DNA from: a virus
Reading direction: 5' to 3' (one strand)
Virus record (IMG/VR): IMGVR_UViG_3300037264_003947
Coordinates: 1-59,304 of that record
Length of the DNA: 59,304 bases
The notes below the pieces were generated by a model. It was not told the origin of the DNA, did no database searches, and saw nothing but the letters and a program-made list of their open reading frames with translations. Below are positions 39,224-47,997 of the stretch, piece after piece. Numbering within the stretch: position 1 is the first letter of the stretch; each line of letters opens with the position of its first letter. A program made the position numbers and the translations under genes.

Positions 39224-40056
39224 CATTTATAAATAAAGAAAAGTTGCCAACAACAAATTTTTTATATTCCCTTAAGCATTTAGCAATTCCTAATAAAGTC
39301 ATTTTGACTAAATTGGAAATTAAAGATGTTGAATCATTAGAGACGCTAATATTTTTTAATCCTAATTACGATGATTTAAAATTAACTGAAGATCTAAACA
39401 AAAAAATAATATTGTTTTTTTCTTATATTGATGAAGAACTACTTCCACTTCTAGGACATCAGAACATATTAAAGATAATAGTTTTTGATGATTTGGATGC
39501 TTTATTTCTTACAAAAAATCATATAAGAAATTTTGAATTGGCCTTTCCTTCTATAGATAAAATAGATACTACAGATGTGTATAACTATTTTTCTATCTTT
39601 AATGATATACAAGATGTTGATGTAAGAAAAATAATTGAAGCCAAAGCATTATGTAATGTAAGTTATTTTGGTTATAAACATATAAACAAGACACTAGACT
39701 TCAATAAGTTAAAAGACATAATGTATGCAGGAATTAAGATAGTTCCTTTTGCAATATTTGACATGCACGAAAAAATAGCTAGATTTCAATATACAATAGA
39801 TTTTTCAAACAAGCATTTCCCAATAGTTTCATTTTACTCTGCTCTTTGCAACAAAATTCCAATCCATTATGGTAATAGATACTTTAAATGGATGGCTTCT
39901 GAAACTCAAAATCCATCTGCAGAAACTCTTGGCAAGATATTAGCAGATGAGAATTTTAGAAAAAACATCATAGAAAAACAACAAGCAAGAATGTCAGATG
40001 TTTTTAATAATAGACGAAAAGTGGAAGAAATTTTAAATGAAATTAAACCAATGTAA
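39220..40056 (+). CDS. Glycosyltransferase-like protein 1
   Basis: The 278-residue alpha/beta protein has a Rossmann-like alternation and a C-terminal part with PIHYGNRYFKWMAS and AETLGKILADENFRKNIIEK, like the final helix of family-4-type glycosyltransferases. The donor-site motif is weak, so this is a tentative call based on shape and the neighbouring gene. It is translationally coupled on both sides. Confidence 0.4.
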   Translation: MTFINKEKLPTTNFLYSLKHLAIPNKVILTKLEIKDVESLETLIFFNPNYDDLKLTEDLNKKIILFFSYIDEELLPLLGHQNILKIIVFDDLDALFLTKNHIRNFELAFPSIDKIDTTDVYNYFSIFNDIQDVDVRKIIEAKALCNVSYFGYKHINKTLDFNKLKDIMYAGIKIVPFAIFDMHEKIARFQYTIDFSNKHFPIVSFYSALCNKIPIHYGNRYFKWMASETQNPSAETLGKILADENFRKNIIEKQQARMSDVFNNRRKVEEILNEIKPM

Positions 40057-40879
40057 CGGACCAGTAAATAAATACTACGAACAATTATTAAATAATGGAA
40101 TCATTAAAGAAAGCGATAATGTTTTAGTAGATCCGCGTAACGAAAAGGAATTTCCTGATATTAACGATTTAGTTATCTTACAACAAGGAGATCTTTCTTG
40201 GAATGTAAAAAATTTTTCAAAAATAAAGTATATATTTACTCCATCTCTTTATCTATATGAAAAATATAGTTATAGTAAAAAAATATTTTTAATACCTTTT
40301 GCAATTGAGCCTGAATATAAAAAAATAAGTAAATGGTCTGATAGAGAAAACGCCCTTTATTATCACGGAAGAATAATTTCTGAAAAATTAGGAATAATTG
40401 GCTTAACGAAATTATGTTCAGAAGGAATAAAAATAGTTCTACGAGGACCAATTTGTAAAGAATACTGGACCGATAAAGATATTGAGCGTCCAGAATTTAT
40501 TTCCTATAAAGAAAAAGTCTCTAAACTCAATATAGAATTTTTACCACCCACAGATGATAAAGAAGTAATAATAAACGATCTTAACAAATACAAATTTTAT
40601 TTCACTCTATCTAATGGGGAATGCTTTAATCTCGCTCTACAAGAAGCAATAGCTTGCGGAACCATACCTTTAGTAAAACCTAATTTTGCGTATTGGTGGG
40701 CAGAACACTTAATACTACAATTTGAAAATACCAATGAACTAATTAAAAAATTCAATGGTCTAAAAGATATGGACATGGACGAATATTCTAGTCTACTTTC
40801 AAAAGAATTGCATAAAAGATTTAATTATGAATCTTTAATTAAATCGTATGAGTATCAGAAAAAAGAATTATTTCCTTAA
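40037..40879 (+). CDS. Glycosyltransferase-like protein 2 (GT-B type)
   Basis: The 280-residue protein resembles the C-terminal half of GT-B enzymes: FLIPFAIEPEYKK, ALYYHGRIISEKLGI at the start of the second Rossmann fold, and NGECFNLALQEAIACGTIPLV with the donor-binding E-x(7)-E-like element. The acceptor half is short. It may add sugar to the repeat proteins or fibre. The gene ends inside the convergent cysteine desulfurase gene (41-base overlap). Confidence 0.65.
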   Translation: MKLNQCNGPVNKYYEQLLNNGIIKESDNVLVDPRNEKEFPDINDLVILQQGDLSWNVKNFSKIKYIFTPSLYLYEKYSYSKKIFLIPFAIEPEYKKISKWSDRENALYYHGRIISEKLGIIGLTKLCSEGIKIVLRGPICKEYWTDKDIERPEFISYKEKVSKLNIEFLPPTDDKEVIINDLNKYKFYFTLSNGECFNLALQEAIACGTIPLVKPNFAYWWAEHLILQFENTNELIKKFNGLKDMDMDEYSSLLSKELHKRFNYESLIKSYEYQKKELFP

Positions 40880-42116
40880 TTAAAATATCTATTTCTTCTA
40901 TCGTATTAAATCTATTTAAAGAAATTCTAACACTTTTAAATGCCTCTTCATCTGTAAGATCTAAAGCCTTTAATACATAAGAAGGTTTCTTTTCGTTAGC
41001 ATTACAGGCAGAACCAGCAGAAATAAAAATGCCTTTATTAGATAAATGTTCTATCAACTTCTCGCCATATATTTCTTTAAATGTTATAGAAGATGTATTT
41101 ACCAAACGAGGAGAGTTCTTACAATTAATTGTTGCTCCAAACTTAACTAATTGATCTTCCATATAGTTTCTTAAAGCTTCTATTTTTGGAAGATCGCTTT
41201 CTACCAAATTATCAATTGCCTCTCCCATTCCTACAATTAAAGGCATATTATAAGTTCCAGCCCTCTTATCCCATTCTTGATGCCCGCCTTGAATAAAAGA
41301 TTTAATTGTATTCATGTCTTTAATATATAAAACTGACACTCCAACAGGACCACCAAATTTATGAGCAGTAAAAGTAGCAAAATCAAGATTTCCTACCTTT
41401 ACATCTTTCATCTTTCCTAAACATTGGCACATATCAGAGTGAACTAGCGCATTAGGATTAGCAAACTTAATCTCATTAACATAATCATGAATAGGAAGTA
41501 TGCTACCAGTTTCATTATTGGCAGTCATTATACTTACTAGGCAAGGTTCTTTTGAAAGTTCTATGACTTTTTCTAGATCTATATAGCCGTTGTTAAATAC
41601 ACCTACTTCAAAAGCATTCATTTTTTTGGAAGAATTAATGATGCAACTATGTTCAATAGAACTTATAATGACCTTATTAAAAGTTCCTTTAATTACCATG
41701 TTATTAGATTCTGATCCAGAAGCGGTAAAAATAAGATTAGATGGTTTACAACCAATCTTATTTGCTATTTTAGCTCTAGCTTGTTCTAGATAAGCTCTAG
41801 TTCTTTCTCCAGCTTCATGTCTAGAAGAAGGGTTGCCAACTACATCATACATTTCTCTTATTTTATTTGCCACTTTAGGCAACACTGGATGCGTAGCATT
41901 GTTGTCTAAATAAATAAATTGATTAAATTTCTTACTAGTTAGCTCGTGCATTCTTTCACTTTTAGGTGATGGACATAAAGGACTATAAGAAGCATAATCA
42001 GAACTACAAGAAGAAAGCATTTCTTTTCTAATTTCTTCTCTTATTTTTTCTCTATCAAAATCTAAAATTGGTAAATCAATTTTTTTTGTTTCTTGTGTTT
42101 GCCATTCATATCTCAT
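40839..42116 (-). CDS. Cysteine desulfurase, NifS/IscS-like
   Basis: The 425-residue PLP enzyme converts cysteine to alanine and enzyme-bound persulfide. Visible are YLDNNATHPV, HEAGERTR, SGSESNN, HSDMCQ, the PLP lysine in TAHKFGGP, and the catalytic Cys in SAGSACNANE. An N-terminal extension of about 65 residues (with SCSSDYASYSPLCPSPKS) is not part of the usual fold. Transcribed toward the radical SAM genes, it may supply sulfur for their clusters or for tRNA thiolation. It is rare in phages. Confidence 0.88.
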   Translation of the reverse strand: MRYEWQTQETKKIDLPILDFDREKIREEIRKEMLSSCSSDYASYSPLCPSPKSERMHELTSKKFNQFIYLDNNATHPVLPKVANKIREMYDVVGNPSSRHEAGERTRAYLEQARAKIANKIGCKPSNLIFTASGSESNNMVIKGTFNKVIISSIEHSCIINSSKKMNAFEVGVFNNGYIDLEKVIELSKEPCLVSIMTANNETGSILPIHDYVNEIKFANPNALVHSDMCQCLGKMKDVKVGNLDFATFTAHKFGGPVGVSVLYIKDMNTIKSFIQGGHQEWDKRAGTYNMPLIVGMGEAIDNLVESDLPKIEALRNYMEDQLVKFGATINCKNSPRLVNTSSITFKEIYGEKLIEHLSNKGIFISAGSACNANEKKPSYVLKALDLTDEEAFKSVRISLNRFNTIEEIDILIKEIILFSDTHTI

Positions 42117-42137
42117 ATTTTTATATATGAGCTAGTC

Positions 42138-42147
42138 GTAAAGATAA
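42138..42147 (+). promoter_or_regulatory. Candidate motif GTAAAGATAA
   Basis: This copy lies four bases before the ATG of the J-domain gene, in a divergent gap of 35 bases; no SD is present. Confidence 0.4.
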
Positions 42148-42151
42148 ATTT

Positions 42152-42604
42152 ATGAATATACGCGAACTCATTGAAGCAACCGCCCAAGAAATGTATCGCC
42201 AGCTAGCCCTAAAGTTCCACCCTGATCGTGGTGGAGACCAAGAGAAAATGGCTAAGTTAAATGCTGCTAAAGACGAAGGCAATTGGGATAAAATAAAAGC
42301 AATGTATCATATGGTCGTCGAACCAGACCCAGATGAAGATGAGCCAGTAGAAAAACCACAGAAAGTATCACAACTTTACAAACTATACAAGCAATGGGCA
42401 GAGCAAATAGAAGAAGAACTCGCACAACGCGGCAGTCATGGAATAAAAATAACTATAGAACTACAAGGAACTAGTGCTAATGCTTGGGTATTTTGGTTAA
42501 TTAATGGCGTAAAAAGAAGTGTCTATATTCCAAAGATAGAACGCTTTAGAAGAAAAAAGGACTTCGCACTGGAAGTCCTTCGTAAATTCCAACAAAATAA
42601 ATAA
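42152..42604 (+). CDS. J-domain protein with capsid-targeting-like N-terminus
   Basis: The 150-residue protein starts MNIRELIEATAQ and then has the J-domain core YRQLALKFHPDRGGDQEKMAKLNAA, with the HPD motif needed to stimulate Hsp70 ATPase. The C-terminal half (KIKAMYHMVVEPDPDEDEP, then VYIPKIERFRRKKDF) is not a known substrate domain. The leader, with a possible cleavage site after LIE, suggests a virion-carried J protein. Confidence 0.75.
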   Translation: MNIRELIEATAQEMYRQLALKFHPDRGGDQEKMAKLNAAKDEGNWDKIKAMYHMVVEPDPDEDEPVEKPQKVSQLYKLYKQWAEQIEEELAQRGSHGIKITIELQGTSANAWVFWLINGVKRSVYIPKIERFRRKKDFALEVLRKFQQNK

Positions 42605-43201
42605 TTACACCTTCGATACTAATTTACACATTTCAATAAAATAATCTTGGCTAAAATCATTTTTCATTATATTAACATTTTTATGAACTAATTGAACATT
42701 GCCCTCAATATATCCTTTTGAACTATCTATTCTATCAAGTGAGGCAGAACACATTAACCATCTAGAATTTTTTTCATTTTTAAAGTCTATTGGCAAATTT
42801 GTCAAGGCACATTTTTTATTCTGTTTATTCCACAAATCATAAATATATTCTTTCGTTATTTTAAATTCTTTTTTTCCTTTTCTTTGAAATTTTCTAATCC
42901 AACTTCCCGGAATTTCTTCTATTCCTTTCCAGTTTGGATTCTTATCACCTTTTTTATTTATGACAGAACACTCATAACAACTTTTCGATTTATTTAAAAG
43001 ATTATAACAATTAACATCAACAATTTTTCCGCATTTACATCTACATTTAACATAAAAAATATTTATTTCATAAGAAATTTTACCTTTATCTTTTTTTGTT
43101 TTAAATTGTTTTTGTTTCTTTTTTGGAAAAGGTATCTCTAAAACTTCCCAGTCTCCATATTTATCTCCTATTTTTATTCTTTCTAGATATGTAGATTTCA
43201 T
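42605..43201 (-). CDS. HNH endonuclease, phage freestanding type
   Basis: From ATG 43201 (with GGGGGGTAG upstream) the 198-residue protein has a beta-rich N-terminus and a zinc site CRCKCGK...CYECS. The C-terminal core is CALTNLPIDF, SASLDRIDSSKGYIEGNVQ, then VHKNVNIMKND. The DRIDSSKGY-x-x-GNVQ signature is typical of phage HNH enzymes that cut neighbouring reductase or polymerase genes. It lies directly downstream of the ribonucleotide reductase gene. Confidence 0.82.
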   Translation of the reverse strand: MKSTYLERIKIGDKYGDWEVLEIPFPKKKQKQFKTKKDKGKISYEINIFYVKCRCKCGKIVDVNCYNLLNKSKSCYECSVINKKGDKNPNWKGIEEIPGSWIRKFQRKGKKEFKITKEYIYDLWNKQNKKCALTNLPIDFKNEKNSRWLMCSASLDRIDSSKGYIEGNVQLVHKNVNIMKNDFSQDYFIEMCKLVSKV

Positions 43202-43218
43202 ACTACCCCCCAATGAAT

Positions 43219-45207
43219 TTATTTTAACTTTACATTAGAAGGTAAAGAACAAACATCTCCATCACAATAAACCTCACCTTCTGGTTTAGTAGCAATGGTA
43301 TAGTTAGGAATTTTTAAGTCTCTAGTTAATTCTATATATTTTTCTTTGCTTATCTCTTCATATGGCATTTGTTCATATTTTCCTGCTTCGAGTGGCAAGA
43401 AAGAAATTGCCTTTAGCGTGTCTTCATAAGCTTCCAAAATGGATGAAATTTGATCTGCCTCACTCTCTTTAAAGGTGACTGTGATGGAAACATTATTATC
43501 GGCCCAGAATCGCTGAAAATCCACAGCATTTTTGACTTGTTCCCATATAGATACATCCTCTTTTCTTCTAATGAAATTTCTTTCCCATACAGGAAAATTG
43601 ACGATAGAAGTTTTACTCTTCTCCTCATCGTCCGTCCCATAAACAGATGTTTCAACATGATAACCAGCCTTAACCATTGGCTCTACCAATGGAGAATTAG
43701 TTGCAATTCTAACTCTTCTAATATAATACTCTGAATGGGGGTAATGAATGCCAGCACTTACTCCAGGAAGCAGTGAGACGCTTCCAGAGGGCTTTACAGA
43801 GGTAATTTTGATGGACTTAGGAATACATAGCCAATTAGAATATATCTCATCTAATTGCTTTAGATAAATATATCCCTCATCTGCCCAACGAAGCATAGCT
43901 CTTCTACCATGTTTTACAAAGGCATCAATAATGCCTGACATAGAAGTTCCTATACGCCTATTCTTCATCATAACAGCGTTGGTTTCTTCCCAGTGCGTAG
44001 GAGTTAGAGTTACTGACTTAGCATAAAGATATGCATATTTTAATGTTTCTTTATACTCTTCAAAATTTTCATGCTTAGATGGAAAGGTTTCTACCAAGCA
44101 GCAAAGTTCATATGATTCAAGTGTTTGTTCACCACATGGGTTAACCCCCGCCGCGAATTTGTCAGCATAATTTTCTGGGTCTTTAGTCCGCCCAAACTTG
44201 CGTATATTTTCAAGCCATATGACCCCTGGCTCTCCGTTTGACGCAATCGACTCAATGAACCGCTTATAGTCAGTCTTGCCAACTTCAGCGAACACAGAAT
44301 TATTGGATGCCCACCTGTGGGTCTTAAGTTCTTCCGCATGGTTCTTTGGGTCCTTCATGGTTGTGTATAATTTATCGTCGTGATTACCTATAGCAATCTC
44401 GGCAGAACGCCTTACATTACCAGCCACAACGCATACACCAATCATATTAAATATATCAACTATATCTACAGAAGAAAGTTGTTCTCCAGCCTTCGCATCA
44501 AACAATTTAACTAGGCTCTGATGAAGCGTCATCAATGGTTCAGGTCCAGATGCCACACCACCAAATCCCTTTATTGGAGCGCCGTAAGGTCTAACTAAAG
44601 AATAATCAATCTTGGGAAGCTTCTTTCCATAGAAATAAGCATCAATAATCATTCCTGTTGCTTCAACCCAACCTTCTCTAGTGTCAGGGATCTTAAATAC
44701 TAGATCATCACCAGCCTTTACTGGTTTTATAGAAATCTTTCCAGCACCCTTAGCATCAAATCCAACGCCAACGCCAAGCATAAGAGCATCCATAGTCCAA
44801 GTAAAAGCAAAAGAACCTCTAGTATCAATGTCTTCTGTAGAAACGAAAGCACAATTATTAAGAGCGGCACTTCCACGCTCCTCAATAAACTTCGTTCCCA
44901 TCATCCATAGACCACGTCCTGGTGGGAGGAATTTGAAGTTGAACATTTTATCATACATGATTTGAGCAGATCGTTGTGCTTTTGTATTTTTCCAAGGCAG
45001 ACGCAATCTAACACAGTGCTCTTTCTGGATTGAGAAACATCCCTCGACAACACGCCTGATCGTTTCGAACCATTGCTCATTTCTGTTCTCTCCCTCAACA
45101 ACCCTTGAGTAAGTTCTTAAATATACGAACTCTCCAAGTGGTCCCCATTCGGGTTTCTTATACCTATATTGATCAATGAATGTATCTGACAATGTGAATT
45201 TCTGCAT
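43219..45207 (-). CDS. nrdJ: Adenosylcobalamin-dependent ribonucleoside-triphosphate reductase (class II)
   Basis: The 662-residue enzyme makes deoxyribonucleotides. The N-terminus (FTLSDTFIDQYRYKKPEWGP, then GRGLWMMGT) is that of monomeric RTPR. Active-site elements are NNCAFVST, NPCGEQTLES and the C-terminal redox pair VYCDGDVC. There is no glycyl-radical or diiron signature, so B12 use is expected and the host must supply adenosylcobalamin. It is about 75 residues shorter than the Lactobacillus enzyme. dUTPase follows upstream, forming a nucleotide-supply pair. Confidence 0.9.
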   Translation of the reverse strand: MQKFTLSDTFIDQYRYKKPEWGPLGEFVYLRTYSRVVEGENRNEQWFETIRRVVEGCFSIQKEHCVRLRLPWKNTKAQRSAQIMYDKMFNFKFLPPGRGLWMMGTKFIEERGSAALNNCAFVSTEDIDTRGSFAFTWTMDALMLGVGVGFDAKGAGKISIKPVKAGDDLVFKIPDTREGWVEATGMIIDAYFYGKKLPKIDYSLVRPYGAPIKGFGGVASGPEPLMTLHQSLVKLFDAKAGEQLSSVDIVDIFNMIGVCVVAGNVRRSAEIAIGNHDDKLYTTMKDPKNHAEELKTHRWASNNSVFAEVGKTDYKRFIESIASNGEPGVIWLENIRKFGRTKDPENYADKFAAGVNPCGEQTLESYELCCLVETFPSKHENFEEYKETLKYAYLYAKSVTLTPTHWEETNAVMMKNRRIGTSMSGIIDAFVKHGRRAMLRWADEGYIYLKQLDEIYSNWLCIPKSIKITSVKPSGSVSLLPGVSAGIHYPHSEYYIRRVRIATNSPLVEPMVKAGYHVETSVYGTDDEEKSKTSIVNFPVWERNFIRRKEDVSIWEQVKNAVDFQRFWADNNVSITVTFKESEADQISSILEAYEDTLKAISFLPLEAGKYEQMPYEEISKEKYIELTRDLKIPNYTIATKPEGEVYCDGDVCSLPSNVKLK
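43224..43233 (-). promoter_or_regulatory. Candidate motif GTAAAGTTAA
   Basis: This copy lies inside the last codons of the reductase gene, 22 bases before the HNH start. Confidence 0.3.
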
Positions 45208-45234
45208 TTCTTCTCCTAAAGCGATCTATATTAT

Positions 45235-45678
45235 TTATGCCTTATTACCAGTAGATCCGAATCCACCAGCGCCTCTAGCTGTTTGCGATATATCATCTAC
45301 TTCTTCTATATCAAACTTTGGAATATAATAAACTACTCCTTGAGCAATTTTATCTCCATTCTTTATAGAAAAGGGATAAATAGTAGAATTGTAGAGTATA
45401 ATCTTAATTTCTCCACGATACTGTTCATCTATAGTTCCACCAAGAACTTCTATGCCATTCTTTAATGCTAGACCGCTTCTTTCTTGGATTTTCATATAAA
45501 TATTCCAGATAGAAGGAAGTTCTCTAGGTTCCCAAATCAAACCAGTCTCTACTATACTTCTAGAATATGGCTCTATTACCAAATCCTCATCAGCATAAAA
45601 ATCTATTCCAGCATCAGTATCAAAACTTCTAGTGGGAAGCATTGCTGTCGTGGTAATTCTTTTGAAACAAACTATCAT
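45235..45678 (-). CDS. dut: dUTPase
   Basis: The 147-residue trimer-type dUTP pyrophosphatase has all five motifs: DAGIDFYAD, QERSGLALKNG, GGTIDEQYRGEI, GDKIAQGVV and the C-terminal RGAGGFGSTG. It removes dUTP and provides dUMP for thymidylate synthesis. It precedes the ribonucleotide reductase by 27 bases in the same operon. Confidence 0.95.
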   Translation of the reverse strand: MIVCFKRITTTAMLPTRSFDTDAGIDFYADEDLVIEPYSRSIVETGLIWEPRELPSIWNIYMKIQERSGLALKNGIEVLGGTIDEQYRGEIKIILYNSTIYPFSIKNGDKIAQGVVYYIPKFDIEEVDDISQTARGAGGFGSTGNKA

Positions 45679-45744
45679 TTTAAAACTCCATCTAAAAAAT
45701 TTATTAGTTCATTTTACATAAAAAATCGTTTTCTGTCAATAAAT

Positions 45745-45765
45745 AAGGCTCCTCATCGGAGCCTT
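45745..45765 (-). terminator. Hairpin, probable terminator
   Basis: AAGGCTCC/GGAGCCTT with a five-base loop stands in the gap between the 45825 gene and dUTPase. On the minus strand TTATTTATT follows, a moderate T-rich tail. Confidence 0.55.
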
Positions 45766-45824
45766 AGCGTTTGACCTATAAAGGTACAACGTTCATTAAG
45801 CATTTCTGCCTATATTTATTTATG

Positions 45825-46964
45825 TTATAAGTAAAGTGTCCAACGAGCTGTAATACTTACGTCATGTGATTTAGTTATGGGAGATATGTATCTCTTAGCT
45901 ATCATTATTCCATAAGGCATCTTTAAATAGTTCTTATACTCTTGTAGAGCTGAATCGTCTGAATGTGCATCATCTGATGGAGTATCGTTTCTCAAAATGA
46001 ATCTTGCATCGCAGAATAGTCCAGCTACCTTCAGTACATTTCCGTTATAGGGATAGAATATTCCAGCATTTGTTCCAGTTTGCTCTGGCATTGTAACGGT
46101 AAATGTTATTTTGTTTTCTACAGACGCATCATAGTCAAGTGCTACTTCTGTACCTGACTGATAGAACCTAGATTCTCTCTTGCTATAAATGAAAGCTGGA
46201 AGTCCTACACCTTGATATGCCTTCTGCAAGAAATAGTTTCCACTAACAGATTCAAGTTTACCAGAGTCACCTTTCAAACTTTCATAAAGACCTGTTTTTA
46301 TTGCTCCAGGAACACCAAAGTCACTATCAACTATAGTAGGTGTAACTAATGTAGTTGAATAAATATCATTCATTGACTTCATCTTATAAAGAGAGTCACC
46401 AGTGGCACCACCAAAAGTATTGCTGTAGTTGTTATCAGCGTTTGCTACACTGGCCCAAGACGCAGACCAAGTACCAGTTGGATAATAAGTTTGGAAATCT
46501 GCTGGCATTGAAGCATAACTTGCGTATTCATAACCAGTGCCGAAAAGAATTTTAGTTGGGAAATAAGGATAAATATAGTTAGTAGCAGAAGGAATGTTTG
46601 AGTCACCCTTAGACCACCAACCTAATGTGCCAGGAAACTTGACAGATGAGAAGAACTGTTCGTTCGACATCAAAGTTCCATCTTTATTGAAAGCGGAGTC
46701 ACCAGCAAATGCTGCTGAATAGTGGTCAGCACTGGACTTGGATCTTTGTTGTCCTACAGCAGAGAATGACTCTCCACTTAATATGTGCATCATTGAATGC
46801 TTGGCCCACATAGTTACAGTATTGGGGCCTTTATCGTGATAGAAAAGTTTTCCACGTTTATGGCCAAATATTTCTACTTCGCCACGCATAGAATACATTT
46901 TATCATGATTTTTTCTTTGATCTACTAAAAAATAAAACCCGTTCCTCAAAATATCTTTTAACAT
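45825..46964 (-). CDS. Virion structural protein (tail)
   Basis: ATG 46964 is chosen because GGAG lies seven bases upstream; a longer frame exists to 46997. The 379-residue protein is beta-rich, with MRGEVEIFGHKRGKLFYHD near the start and IMIAKRYISPITKSH-like strands at the end. It has four Gly-Asp-Ser triplets. It lies at the end of the baseplate operon; a tail spike or baseplate accessory role is likely but not specific. Confidence 0.6.
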   Translation of the reverse strand: MLKDILRNGFYFLVDQRKNHDKMYSMRGEVEIFGHKRGKLFYHDKGPNTVTMWAKHSMMHILSGESFSAVGQQRSKSSADHYSAAFAGDSAFNKDGTLMSNEQFFSSVKFPGTLGWWSKGDSNIPSATNYIYPYFPTKILFGTGYEYASYASMPADFQTYYPTGTWSASWASVANADNNYSNTFGGATGDSLYKMKSMNDIYSTTLVTPTIVDSDFGVPGAIKTGLYESLKGDSGKLESVSGNYFLQKAYQGVGLPAFIYSKRESRFYQSGTEVALDYDASVENKITFTVTMPEQTGTNAGIFYPYNGNVLKVAGLFCDARFILRNDTPSDDAHSDDSALQEYKNYLKMPYGIMIAKRYISPITKSHDVSITARWTLYL

Positions 46965-46977
46965 GTTTATCTCCAAA

Positions 46978-47009
46978 TTTATCTTTCCAACTATCACCCT
47001 TAACTTTAC
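46978..47009 (-). promoter_or_regulatory. Two copies of the G[TG]AAAG[AT]TAA motif
   Basis: GTAAAGTTAAG (47009-46999) and GGAAAGATAAA (46988-46978) lie in tandem just upstream of the 46964 start and downstream of a terminator, the position expected of a promoter for that gene. Confidence 0.5.
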
Positions 47010-47036
47010 AAAAAACCCCGTATTTCTACAGGGTTA
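47009..47036 (-). terminator. Rho-independent terminator
   Basis: On the minus strand AACCCTGTA and TACGGGGTT form a stem followed by five T beyond the stem, four bases after the stop of the 47040 gene. Confidence 0.75.
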
Positions 47037-47039
47037 AGA

Positions 47040-47843
47040 TTACACATCTAGACAATATTGCCCATTGGGGAAAGGTTTTGGCAAGCCATCAACTCTACTT
47101 ACATCTATTCCTCTTCTAATAAGTCCTTCTCTTGTATCGTAGTAAAGTATTAAAGTTGCCTCTAACACTCTTTCACCAAAAGAAGCTTTATGAGTTCTAA
47201 AATCTTTTACCTCTCCAGATCCTGTAGCTAGTTTTGGTTCTGGCAAAGCAACATCCATATAATTCATATTATAAGCAACAGATTTTTCACTACCTACACT
47301 AAAGCAACTAGACATTTTAGTGCCACCACCACTATTACTTACGCCATCATTAATATTTAAACTTAATGGTTCAAAAGTATTAACGTTCCAATTAGGAGAA
47401 GGAATTTCATCCCACTTGCGTAAAACAGTAGGATATATAGTAGTAGCATAAGTATAGGTATAAGCAATTTTTTCTTTAAAAATGGCTGATGCTATTACAC
47501 CAGTATTTGCTGGATTGGCCCCAAGTTTTGACGAATAAGAACTTTCTTGCGGAGTAAAATAAAACTCTCTTATGTTGTCAGCACTTATTTTCCAGCCAGG
47601 AATCTTAATGTTATTATAAGGATGAAGAATATAACCTGGTGCGGTTAGCGAATCTTCGTGCTTTCCATTAACTACATTAAGACCATCTACAGAAACAACA
47701 GATAATATTCTAATATAGCTATTGTTCTTTACTTCGATTACATACTTGGTTCCGTTTCTAGCTTCAATCCAATCGGTGCCTGTTCTATAATCACGATAAA
47801 TTGGGACTGGGCGATCATTAACTAAAATTCTCATTTGATACAT
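47040..47843 (-). CDS. Virion structural protein
   Basis: The 267-residue protein starts at ATG 47843 after AAGGAG. It is beta-rich, with IPIYRDYRTGTDWIEARNG, a core PGWKISADNIREFYFTPQ and a terminal CLDV. Genes of this type in large myoviruses encode small virion decoration or tail proteins. It stands alone between terminators, so it may be made in large amounts. Confidence 0.55.
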   Translation of the reverse strand: MYQMRILVNDRPVPIYRDYRTGTDWIEARNGTKYVIEVKNNSYIRILSVVSVDGLNVVNGKHEDSLTAPGYILHPYNNIKIPGWKISADNIREFYFTPQESSYSSKLGANPANTGVIASAIFKEKIAYTYTYATTIYPTVLRKWDEIPSPNWNVNTFEPLSLNINDGVSNSGGGTKMSSCFSVGSEKSVAYNMNYMDVALPEPKLATGSGEVKDFRTHKASFGERVLEATLILYYDTREGLIRRGIDVSRVDGLPKPFPNGQYCLDV

Positions 47844-47870
47844 AAAATTTCTCCTTGCGCTTTAAGCGAC

Positions 47871-47957
47871 TTATATATCTCGGCCATCTTTTCTAGATTT
47901 ATCCTTATAAAATTCGTTTAGAGATTTATTTTCTTTACAGCAATAACAAATTTTCAT
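47871..47957 (-). pseudogene. Remnant of an HNH zinc-ribbon gene
   Basis: A 28-codon frame reads MKICYCCKENKSLNEFYKDK and stops. It matches the first 28 residues of the zinc ribbons at 7199-7819 and 23732-24289 (MKICSKCKKEKNETDFYKNK). The second Cys pair and the HNH core are missing, so it is a degraded homing endonuclease. Confidence 0.6.
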
Positions 47958-47979
47958 AATTTAGGGACTTTAAATTTTA

Positions 47980-47997
47980 TAGACCTATAAAGGTCTA
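47980..47997 (-). terminator. Hairpin at the end of the large baseplate gene
   Basis: TAGACC/GGTCTA with loop TATAAA spans the stop codon of the 47995 gene. The core GACCTATAAAGGT recurs at 45773-45785. It is terminator-like but with only an AT-rich tail. Confidence 0.4.
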
